Source: Parashewanella spongiae
GTDB taxonomy: Bacteria > Pseudomonadota > Gammaproteobacteria > Enterobacterales > Shewanellaceae
Assembly: GCF_004358345.1 (NCBI RefSeq)
Contig: NZ_CP037952.1
Location: 1,116,001 to 1,180,000, forward strand
DNA length: 64,000 bases
Reading direction: 5' to 3'
A program made the translations under genes and the position numbers. Shown here in pieces: positions 53,786 through 62,757 of the stretch; the stretch's first letter is position 1, and each line of letters opens with the position of its first letter. The notes under the pieces were generated by a model. The model did no database searches, was not told the origin of the DNA, and saw only the letters and a list, made by a program, of their open reading frames with translations.

Positions 53786-55942
53786 ATGAAAAAATGGTTA
53801 CTTACTGCAGCCGTTGCTGCAAGTTTTGGTAGCGTTGCAGATGAAGGAATGTGGCAGCCATATCAGCTTCCAGCAATGGCTGATGAACTGAAGGCAAAAG
53901 GGTTAGAGATCAGTGCTGATTCTATTTCTAAGCTAACAGAATTCCCGATGAATGCAGTGATCAGTCTTGGTGGTTGTACTGCATCATTTGTATCACCAAA
54001 AGGCTTAGTGGTTACCAATCATCATTGTGCCTACGGTTCAATTCAATATAACTCAACGGCTGATAATAACTTACTTAAAGATGGTTTTTTAGCAAAATCA
54101 TTTAAAGATGAATTACCAGCAGCACCAGGTTCACGAGTTTATGTAACTTCAGAAGTCACTAACGTAACGGACAATGTAAAATTTGGTCTTGAAAGCAAGA
54201 CAGGTAATGATTTTTATAAAGGCATAGAAAAACAAGAAAAAGCACTGGTTGCAGAGTGTGAAAAAGAAGCCGGATATCGTTGTAATGTCTATAGCTTCCA
54301 CGGTGGATTAGAGTATTACCTGATCAAACAAATGGAAATTCGTGATGTGCGTCTTGTGTATAACCCTGCAGGAAGCGTAGGCAAATACGGCGGCGACATC
54401 GACAACTGGATGTGGCCTCGTCATACAGGTGACTTCTCATTCTATCGCGCTTACGTCAATAAAGATGGGCAGCCAGCGGATTACAGTGAAGACAACGTTC
54501 CATATGAGCCAAAAAGCTTCTTGAAAGTGTCAGCGAAAGGCGTTCAAAATGGTGATTTTGTCATGGTAACGGGCTACCCAGGTCGTACCAACCGTTATCG
54601 CACCTCTGCTGAAGTTGAAAATCAATTTGAATGGAATTACCCATACAGTAAAGAATTACGCGAAACCATCATTGATATCATTAAAGAAACAGCGCCAGCA
54701 GGTAGCGAAGACCGCATTAAGTATGAAAGCACCTTGGCAGGTCTAGCTAATTATGCGAAAAACTTTACTTCAATGATTGAGTTCTACGGTAAATCAACCA
54801 TGTTGCAAGATAGACAAGCGAGAGAGCAAGCGCTTGCCGATTGGATTGCAGCAAATTCTGAGCGCAGTGCTAAATATGGAAAGACATTGGCTGAGCTGAC
54901 AGATCTAGTGAAACAAGGTGAAGCGCATCAAGAACGTAAATTGATCACAGGTTATATGGGCTACAGTTCAATGATGTCGAGTGCTGAGCGCTTATATCGT
55001 CTGGCGCACGAGAGAGAGCTTCCAGACATGCAACGTGAGCCGGGTTACCAAGACCGTGATATGAAACGATTTACTTCTGGTCTTGAGCGCATTGATAAAC
55101 GTTTTGCGCCAAAAGTAGAGAAAGCCATTGTATTTGATTTGCTCAAACGCTATGCCAAATTAGCAAAATCTGAACGCTTAGCGGCAATGGATAAGGTATT
55201 CGGTATCAATGGTAAAGCTAATGATGCTGCAATTTTAGCTCGCCTTGATGAAATGTACGCCAAAACAAGCTTGAATGACAAAGCTACTCGCCTAGGCTGG
55301 ATGAAAAAGTCAGTGGCGGATTTTAAAGCATCGAATGATCCATTCATTCAATACGCAGTAGCTATGTTTGACACCGATATGGCCGCAGAGAAAAAAGCCA
55401 AAGAGCGTGCAGGTAAGTTGATGAAAGTACGCCCGCAATACATGGATGCCATCATTGCCTACAATCGTGAGCAAGGTAAACCAGTATATGCGGATGCGAA
55501 CTCAAGCCTACGTGTAAGCGTGGGCCATGTGAAAGGTTATTCGCCAGAAGATGGTTTAATTGCTGAGCCATTTACTCGTCTTGAAGGTATTTTAGCGAAA
55601 GATACAAGTGTTGACCCATTTGATGCTCCGAAGAAGCAGTTAGAGCTCATTAAGCAGAAACAATACGGTGATTATTACATGAAAGAAATTGGTTCTGTGC
55701 CAGTTAACTTCTTGTCGACACTCGATACCACAGGCGGTAATTCAGGTTCACCAACCTTAAACGGTCGTGCTGAATTGGTCGGTTTGTTGTTTGATGGTGT
55801 GTACGAGTCAATCATTGGTGATTGGGGTTACGATCCACAAACGAATCGCTCAATTCAAGTAGACAGTCGTTATATGTTGTGGGTGATGAAGTATTTAGAT
55901 AATGCAGATAACCTATTAGAAGAAATGGAAATCGTAAGGTAA
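53786..55942 (+). CDS. S46 family dipeptidyl peptidase (DPP7/DPP11 type)
   Basis: A 718-aa exported serine peptidase that releases dipeptides from peptide N-termini in the periplasm. A signal peptide (MKKWLLTAAVAASFGSVA) precedes DEGMWQPYQLP. The catalytic His is in VVTNHHCAYGSIQ (about residue 77), the conserved block YGGDIDNWMWPRHTGDFSFYRAY follows in parts, the N-anchor region is present, and the catalytic Ser is in TGGNSGSPTLNGR (about 651). Length and domains are complete. The P1 preference (hydrophobic or acidic) cannot be fixed by eye. A strong terminator follows. Confidence 0.93.
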   Translation: MKKWLLTAAVAASFGSVADEGMWQPYQLPAMADELKAKGLEISADSISKLTEFPMNAVISLGGCTASFVSPKGLVVTNHHCAYGSIQYNSTADNNLLKDGFLAKSFKDELPAAPGSRVYVTSEVTNVTDNVKFGLESKTGNDFYKGIEKQEKALVAECEKEAGYRCNVYSFHGGLEYYLIKQMEIRDVRLVYNPAGSVGKYGGDIDNWMWPRHTGDFSFYRAYVNKDGQPADYSEDNVPYEPKSFLKVSAKGVQNGDFVMVTGYPGRTNRYRTSAEVENQFEWNYPYSKELRETIIDIIKETAPAGSEDRIKYESTLAGLANYAKNFTSMIEFYGKSTMLQDRQAREQALADWIAANSERSAKYGKTLAELTDLVKQGEAHQERKLITGYMGYSSMMSSAERLYRLAHERELPDMQREPGYQDRDMKRFTSGLERIDKRFAPKVEKAIVFDLLKRYAKLAKSERLAAMDKVFGINGKANDAAILARLDEMYAKTSLNDKATRLGWMKKSVADFKASNDPFIQYAVAMFDTDMAAEKKAKERAGKLMKVRPQYMDAIIAYNREQGKPVYADANSSLRVSVGHVKGYSPEDGLIAEPFTRLEGILAKDTSVDPFDAPKKQLELIKQKQYGDYYMKEIGSVPVNFLSTLDTTGGNSGSPTLNGRAELVGLLFDGVYESIIGDWGYDPQTNRSIQVDSRYMLWVMKYLDNADNLLEEMEIVR

Positions 55943-55958
55943 TACGATTTTAATTATC

Positions 55959-55986
55959 AAAAAGCGACCAGAAGGTCGCTTTTTTT
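55959..55986 (+). terminator. Terminator after the S46 peptidase gene
   Basis: Stem AAAAAGCGACC / GGTCGCTTTTT with an AGAA loop and a run of seven T. Confidence 0.9.
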
Positions 55987-56125
55987 GTGTAATGTTATTA
56001 ATCGTTCTTGATATTTGAGGTTTAAACTAAATCCTGAACTAAGTTGCAAGCCCTCTAGCTTCGAAGATAAGGTGCTCAAATTGGCATTTTATCCCTAACC
56101 CTGAAGCCAACATCCTTCTTTTAAG

Positions 56126-56273
56126 GAAAGTTGCGGAAGAAAGTATACCGATGAGTTCTTGTCACTCCAGCGCAGGCTGGAGTCTAGTGCCTTTGCTTTT
56201 TCCTATAAAAAGTCACTGGATACCAGCTTTCGCTGGTATGACAAAGATTGGTACTTTCTAAATCGCTAGTTCC
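56126..56273. repeat. Family F element, copy 4
   Basis: 148 bp, inverted relative to copy 1 (GAAAGTTGCGGAAG to GCTAGTTCC) and nearly identical to it. It lacks the hairpin module. Target duplication is unclear (TTAAG and CTAAA). Confidence 0.85.
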
Positions 56274-56360
56274 CTAAAATACCCACGATATTACAACATT
56301 ACAGAAGTTTTGGTGGTGAGTGCTACTTTGTGTTATTTCATTAATCAACCTGAACTCAGG

Positions 56361-56450
56361 ATAAGCAAACCTCTACAGCACAGCTATTGTCGGCTATTAC
56401 AGAGTTGTAACTCTCTGAAAAAGATTCGCTATTACAGAAAATTACGCCTC
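56361..56450. repeat. Dispersed repeat shared with 42311-42420
   Basis: ATAAGCAAACCTCTACAGCA and CAGCTATT match 42311. The region downstream contains CAGAGTTGTAACTCTCTG, a local palindrome. The rest of 56274-56541 shows no gene. Confidence 0.5.
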
Positions 56451-56541
56451 GTACTAGACGAAACTAGCCGCTCTGTAGATTGAATTTAAATTTATTGCTT
56501 ATAAAAAATTGGTTTATAGGTTTCATTATTCCGATATCAGG

Positions 56542-57195
56542 TTATTCAGCACCAAAAACAACATCTTCTTTTGAATCCAACCACATTGGATATTGCGCCA
56601 TTACCTTGCTGAACATTTTGCTTTGTAGATAGCCGTTAAGCCACTGCCTGAGGTTTGGATAAGGTGATTGTAAATACCATTGTCGCTCGACTCGGGCAAA
56701 CTGACGGATGAAGGGCATTAAGGCGAGATCCGTTAAGCTTGGTTTGTCAGACATCAAATATTGATGCTGGCTCAGTCGTGACTCTAAATCCGCCAGATAA
56801 CGCTCACATTGCTGCCTATCTTCAAGCAATGATGGTTCATGATAGCGTTTTGAGCAGCGATACTTTTCAAGATGCCCTTTAAATTCGTTATCAAATAGTG
56901 CAATAACTGACAACATTTCAACCAAAGCAGAAGTGTGTGCTTTATTAAGGTAATCATCAGGATCAGTTTGAGAAAATGCCCACTTCATGATTGATAGGCT
57001 TTCATCAATCACTTGCTTATCCGCTGTGACGAGTACTGGCACCGTTCCTTTGGGGGATACGATGAGCATTTCAGCGGGCTTGTTGCTAAGCACTATGTCA
57101 CGTAATAGTACCTGTTGGCCAGACGCATAAAGCGCCAATCTTGCTCGCATTGCATAAGGGCAATTTCTTAAAGAATACAGTATCGGTAATGCCAT
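56542..57195 (-). CDS. Glutathione S-transferase family protein
   Basis: A 217-aa GST-like protein. The thioredoxin-fold N-domain LPILYSLRNCPYAMRARLAL has a CPYA motif (Cys at about 13), followed by SPKGTVPVLV with the cis-Pro and ESLSIMKWAF. The all-helical C-domain contains SDKPSLTDLALMPFIRQFARV. The catalytic-type Cys suggests a glutaredoxin-like or omega-like transferase. It is transcribed divergently from the U32/RlhA gene, with a 113-bp shared spacer. Confidence 0.88.
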   Translation of the reverse strand: MALPILYSLRNCPYAMRARLALYASGQQVLLRDIVLSNKPAEMLIVSPKGTVPVLVTADKQVIDESLSIMKWAFSQTDPDDYLNKAHTSALVEMLSVIALFDNEFKGHLEKYRCSKRYHEPSLLEDRQQCERYLADLESRLSQHQYLMSDKPSLTDLALMPFIRQFARVERQWYLQSPYPNLRQWLNGYLQSKMFSKVMAQYPMWLDSKEDVVFGAE

Positions 57196-57308
57196 GATTT
57201 AATTCATTGTCAGGTAACGGGTTTAGGAATAATTTACTTTAACGATATTCATTAGCAAAATATACGGGTAACATCCCCCCAATTAATTATTAAAGGCAAG
57301 TTGTAACC

Positions 57309-59600
57309 ATGGATCCAAAGATTGAATTATTAGCACCAGGCGGAGATATTGATGCGATTAAGGCGGCTATCATCGCCGGAGCCGATGCGGTCTACTGCGG
57401 CTTAGATAACTTTAATGCTCGTAATCGTGCCTCTAATATTTCCTTTGATGAATTGGTTGGGATCATTCGGTTAGCGCATCAATACGAATGCCAGATATTT
57501 CTTACCTTGAACATTGTTATTTTAGAAAACGAATTTAAGTCGTTAGCCAAGTTGCTGAGTCGATTGGTGAACACAACGCTTGATGGTGTGATTGTTCAAG
57601 ATATTGGTATGTTTCATTTGCTTAGAAAACATTTTCCAACTTTGGACATTCACGCATCGACACAGCTTACGACTCACAATGCTGGACAAATTTCTTTTTT
57701 GAAAAAGCTGGGTGCCTCGCGAGTGAATTTATCACGAGAGCTCAATTTACGTGAGATAACGGCATTAACCGCAACCGGCCACGAGCATGGTATTACCACT
57801 GAAGTGTTTGTGCATGGTTCATTGTGTATTGCGTTTTCGGGTTTGTGTTACTCTACTTCCGCGAGTGTGGGTAACTCGGGGAATCGAGGCCGTTGTAGCC
57901 AAGCGTGCCGAGAAGAATATGAAACTACCGAGTCTGGTCATAATTTCCCGCTTAATATTAAAGATAATTCGGCATTTTTCGATTTACCGGCATTAATCGA
58001 AGCTGGTGTGCACTCGTTTAAAGTTGAAGGCCGAATTAAAGGGGCTGAATATGTTCATACGGTCATCGACAGTTTCCGAAAACAAATCGATGGCTATCTT
58101 AAAACGGGTGAGCTGCTTGAAGATGGTGAACGCCTTTACAAAGTTTTCAATCGCGATTTAACTAACTCTTTTTTAAAGGGTGATTTGAATCAGTCGATGT
58201 TTATTGATAATCCACGGGATAACTCAAAACATCATCTAAAAGATAAACTCACTCAAAATGGCACTCAATCTATTTCCATTGTTCAAATTCATGATGCTGA
58301 GAAAGAGTTAAAGCTCGAAAAACGACAAATTCAAGCTACTGTAAAAGACAAAATACAACACTTGAGTGTCGGCAAACTGCCATTGACTTTAGCTTTTTCA
58401 GGGCAACAAGGACAACCACTGACGATTACAGTGACTACCCAAGATTTTGTTGTGGCACAAACTCAGTTAGAGGATAAAGTGTTTACTTTTCAGTCACAAC
58501 ATTTGCTCGCTCCAAGCGATGAAGCAAGCATTGACTTAAGCGCGATAGAAAAACGCTTTAAAGGCTTAAATAATGCTGAATTTGATTTAAAACCATACAA
58601 TATAGACGGCTTAGCGTCTGGGCTGAGTATTCCTTTTAAGGAATTGACGACCCTTAAAAAACAAATTTCATTGGAGTTGAACCACGGCGTTTCCGTAAAG
58701 CCTGCGGTTGAATTACCAAAACTTATTAACCACCCAAAAGCTGAAACTGGAGTAGCGCAGTTATCCGTTTTAATTTGTGATAAAGCCGATATTAGTTTTG
58801 TAGAACACACTAAAGCTGACGTTTACTTTAAATTGCCGGATGCTTATAAGCGTGGCTGCACTCAGTATGTTGACTTTTTTAAGCAAAACCCGCGACTGAT
58901 CCCTTGGTTCCCGTCAGTGCTTATCGGTAAAGACTATGATGTGGCGCTCAATGTTTTAGAGCAAGTGCGGCCAGAACTTATTGTCACCAACAATACCGGT
59001 ATTGCACATCGTGCTTATGAACTCGGAGTTAAGTGGATTGCAGGGCCCTTTTTAAATACCACCAACTCTTATGCTTTACTGGCGATGCAAGAGCAATTTG
59101 ACTGTCACGGCGCCTTTATTTCTAATGAAATTAACCGTCAACAAATTAGGCATATTGCACGGCCTGCTAATTTTAAAATGATGTACAGCGTCTATCATCC
59201 TATTTTGTTGATGGCGAGCAGACAATGTTTCTTCCAACAAAGTGTTGGCTGTGAAAAACCGCGTATAGATAATGGTTGTATGCTGTCTTGTGATAAGAAA
59301 ACTAGTATCACTAATTTGAAAGGCGATGAGTTTGCAATCGATAAACAAAAAGGCGGTTATCCAAGCATTTATAACCAAGATCAATTTTTAAATACTGAGA
59401 TCATTGATGACTTAGCACATCTGTTTGATGGCTTTATGATTGATTTAACCAATATCGGTGCTGGAGATAAACCGTCCCCCGATAAGCTGCAGCTTATCAA
59501 AGAGTTTGAGCTGCTTTTAGCTGGGCAGCCTTCTTCGGCGGAAAGGCTCGATAATATGGTGACTCAATCCACTGTGCTGCAATATCACAACGGTTTATAA
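57309..59600 (+). CDS. rlhA: U32 family peptidase-like protein, RlhA/YdcP type
   Basis: A 763-aa U32 protein. E. coli RlhA (YdcP) is needed for 5-hydroxylation of C2501 in 23S rRNA. Features: ELLAPGGDIDAIKAAIIAGADAVYCG, FNARNRASNIS, GVIVQDIGMFHLLR, the U32 signature VFVHGSLCIAFSGLCYSTSA followed by NRGRCSQACRE, and IKVEGRIK-like SFKVEGRIKGAEY. A C-terminal extension beyond the U32 core contains further Cys (QSVGCEKPRIDNGCMLSCDKK). The Cys set may bind a metal cluster. AAGG precedes the ATG. It is monocistronic with a terminator shared with the convergent barrel gene. Confidence 0.88.
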   Translation: MDPKIELLAPGGDIDAIKAAIIAGADAVYCGLDNFNARNRASNISFDELVGIIRLAHQYECQIFLTLNIVILENEFKSLAKLLSRLVNTTLDGVIVQDIGMFHLLRKHFPTLDIHASTQLTTHNAGQISFLKKLGASRVNLSRELNLREITALTATGHEHGITTEVFVHGSLCIAFSGLCYSTSASVGNSGNRGRCSQACREEYETTESGHNFPLNIKDNSAFFDLPALIEAGVHSFKVEGRIKGAEYVHTVIDSFRKQIDGYLKTGELLEDGERLYKVFNRDLTNSFLKGDLNQSMFIDNPRDNSKHHLKDKLTQNGTQSISIVQIHDAEKELKLEKRQIQATVKDKIQHLSVGKLPLTLAFSGQQGQPLTITVTTQDFVVAQTQLEDKVFTFQSQHLLAPSDEASIDLSAIEKRFKGLNNAEFDLKPYNIDGLASGLSIPFKELTTLKKQISLELNHGVSVKPAVELPKLINHPKAETGVAQLSVLICDKADISFVEHTKADVYFKLPDAYKRGCTQYVDFFKQNPRLIPWFPSVLIGKDYDVALNVLEQVRPELIVTNNTGIAHRAYELGVKWIAGPFLNTTNSYALLAMQEQFDCHGAFISNEINRQQIRHIARPANFKMMYSVYHPILLMASRQCFFQQSVGCEKPRIDNGCMLSCDKKTSITNLKGDEFAIDKQKGGYPSIYNQDQFLNTEIIDDLAHLFDGFMIDLTNIGAGDKPSPDKLQLIKEFELLLAGQPSSAERLDNMVTQSTVLQYHNGL

Positions 59601-59609
59601 GAGTATAAA

Positions 59610-59635
59610 AAAACGGCAAACTTTGTTGCCGTTTT
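59610..59635. terminator. Bidirectional terminator between rlhA and the barrel gene
   Basis: Stem AAAACGGCAA / TTGCCGTTTT with a 6-nt loop, A run on one side and T-rich tail on the other. Confidence 0.87.
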
Positions 59636-59650
59636 AATTTTGCGTAGCGA

Positions 59651-60331
59651 TTAGAAACGGTACAATACGCCCAGTGTAACAACTGGATACCATTTGTATT
59701 CTTGAATGTCTTCTTCTAGCTTATCTTGCTCGATTCGTACATCGGCGAGTAATTGATCACATAAGGTTTGTTCAAGTGCAGCACCACAGGTGACATTAAG
59801 TTGTGATTCTGGAGTGTCTTGATAAAACGCACCAATATCGAGGTTAAATGCCCAACTCGAAGTACTGGTTGGCGAGGCCGACCAGCCAAAACCAATGTAC
59901 GGGGCTACTTTTTTAAACTCGATTTTACCATCAGCAGACGCGACATCTTCCACTTGATAAACATCACCATTAAACTCGTATTCACCATCAATTGCCTGCG
60001 CAGCGGCATTGACTTTATTACCGTTGTAATAAGCGCCAGCGCTTAAGCGGAAGCTCGATGAATCCCAAGGATGATAATCGAATACCACTGAGGCACTACG
60101 CAGCTGTATTTCTGCTTCGTAGGTAATATCATTTTCAGTAAAATCGTCATCGTAATTGAAACCGTTGATCCCGAAACGGAGATTAACGTTATCTGAAATT
60201 CCAGTGTAGTACTCGATACCAGCTCCCGCGGATCCCGCTTTAATGGCAACACCATTAGCTGAGTCCGCTTGAGCCTGAGAAGAAAGTAAAACAGAAGAAA
60301 TGATTAATGCTACGGCAGTTAAAGATTTCAT
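59651..60331 (-). CDS. Outer membrane beta-barrel protein
   Basis: A 226-aa protein with a signal peptide (MKSLTAVALIISSVLLSSQAQA) and alternating hydrophobic strands (GVAIKAGSAGAGIEYYTG, VNLRFGINGFNYDD, SFRLSAGAYYNGNK, WYPVVTLGVLYRF), ending in Phe as usual for BAM substrates. It resembles small 8-stranded barrels annotated as OmpW- or opacity-like. The function is unknown. The ATG at 60331 has AAGGA 6 nt upstream; an in-frame ATG at 60349 does not. Confidence 0.8.
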   Translation of the reverse strand: MKSLTAVALIISSVLLSSQAQADSANGVAIKAGSAGAGIEYYTGISDNVNLRFGINGFNYDDDFTENDITYEAEIQLRSASVVFDYHPWDSSSFRLSAGAYYNGNKVNAAAQAIDGEYEFNGDVYQVEDVASADGKIEFKKVAPYIGFGWSASPTSTSSWAFNLDIGAFYQDTPESQLNVTCGAALEQTLCDQLLADVRIEQDKLEEDIQEYKWYPVVTLGVLYRF

Positions 60332-60476
60332 TTTTATCCTTAAAAACATTATTTATTGTAAACAATCACTGAATTATAGACGGATAAGGAAGTGTATGCG
60401 TTGTATTGGTGATACTTTTACTCAAAATAGAGCGACCCAATGTGAGCTTTCTGAAACTTTTTAGCCGTTCATTTAA

Positions 60477-60903
60477 CCTAAAAATATCAGTTGAACGCAT
60501 AATTTAACTTTAATTTATTGAAATTAGGTACAAAATTAAACAAGCCGGATTCACCTATCAGGTGAGTGCTGAACATTCATATACTTGCCAAAATCACCGA
60601 TAGCTGCGTTATAAATTTTACAAGTAAGTACCTGGCCATAAGTTTCTTAAGATTTTCTAGTGCCCAGTTTCAGCACTCTACGGTGTTGCAACTTCGGTTA
60701 CATAGCTACGGCTATGCGCCCTACATTGCGTCTTGTATAGCACTAAACCTGAACACAATAATTATCAAAGAACTTATCGACAGGTACTTAGAAACGAAGT
60801 AACGACAGTTTTGTATGTCGGTAACCACTACTTGCTGCTATTCATGCCTTGCTATCAATAATTTTTTCTGCGTATATGAACGCTCCCAACCGATTTATTC
60901 AGG
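60477..60903. repeat. Family A element, copy 4, interrupted by family B
   Basis: Left end CCTAAAAATATCAGTTGAAC, right end CAACCGATTTATTCAGG, flanked by perfect TTTAA duplications (60472-60476 and 60904-60908). The left terminus is intermediate between families A and C. A family B element occupies 60627-60788. The hairpin module core is at 60803-60820. Confidence 0.88.
60627..60788. repeat. Family B element, copy 2, nested in family A
   Basis: 162 bp, inverted relative to copy 1, with TA on both sides (60625-60626 and 60789-60790). Intact A copies read CAAGTAGAAACG or CAAATAGAAACG where this reads CAAGTA-B-TAGAAACG, which shows TA duplication directly. Confidence 0.9.
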
Positions 60904-61097
60904 TTTAAACAACCTTATTGTCAATTAGCGGACTTCTAGCCATCTAGATTGACATTGAGTGGCATCATATTTACACTCCATGTCACTTTTAAATAATCAC
61001 TAAGCCGTTGTTCGAGTCTTGTATCAGCCGTAATAGGTGTAACATCTAAGTAACAGTTGCTATGGTGAGTAATAATGTCACCAAATAGAGAAATACA

Positions 61098-62423
61098 GTG
61101 AATCAGAATTCCGATCAAAAAACGGCAGCCAGTTCTGCACTTGCGCTATTACCGCTCATTTTATTCATAACTCTTTTTGTTGGAGCAGGGCTTTACTATC
61201 AAAGCATTAATGTCGAATTTGCTTTTTATCAGTTACCGGGGCCTGTTGCGGTGCTTCCCGCTATTGTTTTAGCGGTTATTCTCTCGAAGCAAAAAATTAA
61301 TCAAGCCATTGAAACATTTATTGGAGGTGTGGGACACAGCAATATTGTCGCTATGTGTATGATTTATCTGCTGGCGGGAGCTTTTGCTGCGGTAGCGAAG
61401 GCTACTGGCGGCGTGGATGCAACGGTTGCATTAGGGTTATCTCTCATACCTGCTGATTTTCTCCTGCCCGGCTTGTTTATTATTTCAGCATTTATTGCGA
61501 CGGCGATGGGTACGTCAATGGGAACCGTTGCCGCTGTCGCACCTGTTGCTTTTGGGATTGTGGATCAAACGAGTATTCCTGCAGCGTTGATGGCAGGCGC
61601 AGTGATCTCTGGCGCGCTTTTTGGGGACAATTTGTCGATCATTTCGGATACCACTATTGCAGCAACCCGTACTCAGGGTTGTGAAATGAAAGATAAATTT
61701 CGTGAAAATCTTATCTTTTCTGTTCCTGCAGCATTGATTGCTTTGGTGTGTTTTGCGCTAAGTAGTCAGCAGACGGTTGAGTTAGCTCAAAATGATTTTG
61801 AGTTGATGAATGTGATTCCTTATCTTGCAATACTTGCTTTAGCGGTTGCTGGTTTAAATGTGTTTGTGGTACTGACTCTAGGGATACTACTGGCGGGAGG
61901 AACAGGTGCGATAATTACAGATTACTCACTGCTCCAATTTGGCAAAGATATTTATGTCGGATTTGGCAACATGCAAGAAATATTTATTCTTTCTATGCTA
62001 GTCGGTGGGCTTGCCGCATTAATACAACAGCAAGGTGGGTTGACTTTTGTCAGTCAAAAAATAGAAACACTTTGCCATAAGTTTAGCCGCTCAGCACACA
62101 GCCAAGTCCCTAGGGCTGCAGAGTTTAGTATGGCGTCTATCGTTGCTTTGACTAACAGCTGTGTTGCCAATAATACGGTATCTATTGTTGTCACTGGAGA
62201 TATCGCTAAAGACTTAGCAACTAAACACGGTGTCAGTTCAAAACGTGCGGCCAGTATTTTGGATATATTTTCTTGTGTGGTTCAAGGTCTAGTACCTTAT
62301 GGTGCACAAGCCTTATTAATCGCCTCTATTTTTTTAATCAGTCCGATTGAAGCTATTTCTTATGCTTGGTATTGCATGATTTTGGCGGTAGTTTCCGTTG
62401 TAGTGATTGCGATAAGGAAGTAG
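61098..62423 (+). CDS. NhaC-family Na+/H+ antiporter
   Basis: A 441-aa polytopic membrane protein of the NhaC family, exchanging Na+ for protons. Signatures: GAFAAVAKATGGVDATVALGL, FIATAMGTSMGTVAAVAPVAFGI, GAVISGALFGDNLSIISDTT with the membrane Asp/Asn pair, and ALTNSCVANNTVSIVVTGDIAKDL. The start is GTG at 61098, because no ATG lies ahead of the first helix. The ribosome binding site is weak. It stands alone downstream of family A copy 4. Confidence 0.88.
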   Translation: MNQNSDQKTAASSALALLPLILFITLFVGAGLYYQSINVEFAFYQLPGPVAVLPAIVLAVILSKQKINQAIETFIGGVGHSNIVAMCMIYLLAGAFAAVAKATGGVDATVALGLSLIPADFLLPGLFIISAFIATAMGTSMGTVAAVAPVAFGIVDQTSIPAALMAGAVISGALFGDNLSIISDTTIAATRTQGCEMKDKFRENLIFSVPAALIALVCFALSSQQTVELAQNDFELMNVIPYLAILALAVAGLNVFVVLTLGILLAGGTGAIITDYSLLQFGKDIYVGFGNMQEIFILSMLVGGLAALIQQQGGLTFVSQKIETLCHKFSRSAHSQVPRAAEFSMASIVALTNSCVANNTVSIVVTGDIAKDLATKHGVSSKRAASILDIFSCVVQGLVPYGAQALLIASIFLISPIEAISYAWYCMILAVVSVVVIAIRK

Positions 62424-62574
62424 TGATTTTTGATTAACATCTCCTTTATGTTATCAAGGCCGTAAAGATGTTCAGGTAGTGAAAGCTCCTTAAAAAACGA
62501 TTATTTTCACAATCACAGTTATTTTTTATGAGCTTCATAGCAGTTTCGGCAGGGCGGGATTATTCTTTGATGAA

Positions 62575-62757
62575 TTATTCACCAAACAAAATCTCAGCCC
62601 TAAATTTTTCATCCCAGCTGGTTCGCTGCATCTTGCCAGCAACACTGTCTTTTGAAGTGTGACTTTTCACCAAGTTCAAAATTTTTCGCCTAATGGTTGC
62701 TAAATTTCTTGCGTCATCATCAGCATAAATTTTACAGTCATCACTCTTTAAAAGTGA
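62575..62757 (-). pseudogene. C-terminal fragment of ISAs1-family transposase (3' exon of group II intron)
   Basis: Reads SLLKSDDCKIYADDDARNLA, then TIRRKILNLVKSHTSKDS and RTSWDEKFRAEILFGE before the stop. This resembles the C-terminus of ISAs1 transposases (NLA-x-IRR-x-x-LN). Upstream the frame runs into the domain V and VI region of a group II intron at 62758, so the 5' part of the transposase must lie beyond the window. The continuous 82-codon frame to 62823 is not a real gene. Confidence 0.7.

Noticed and set aside
1147-60820. The repeated hairpin motif as a CRISPR repeat
   Set aside because: Copies are scattered over 60 kb inside different elements without regular spacers, and no cas genes are present.
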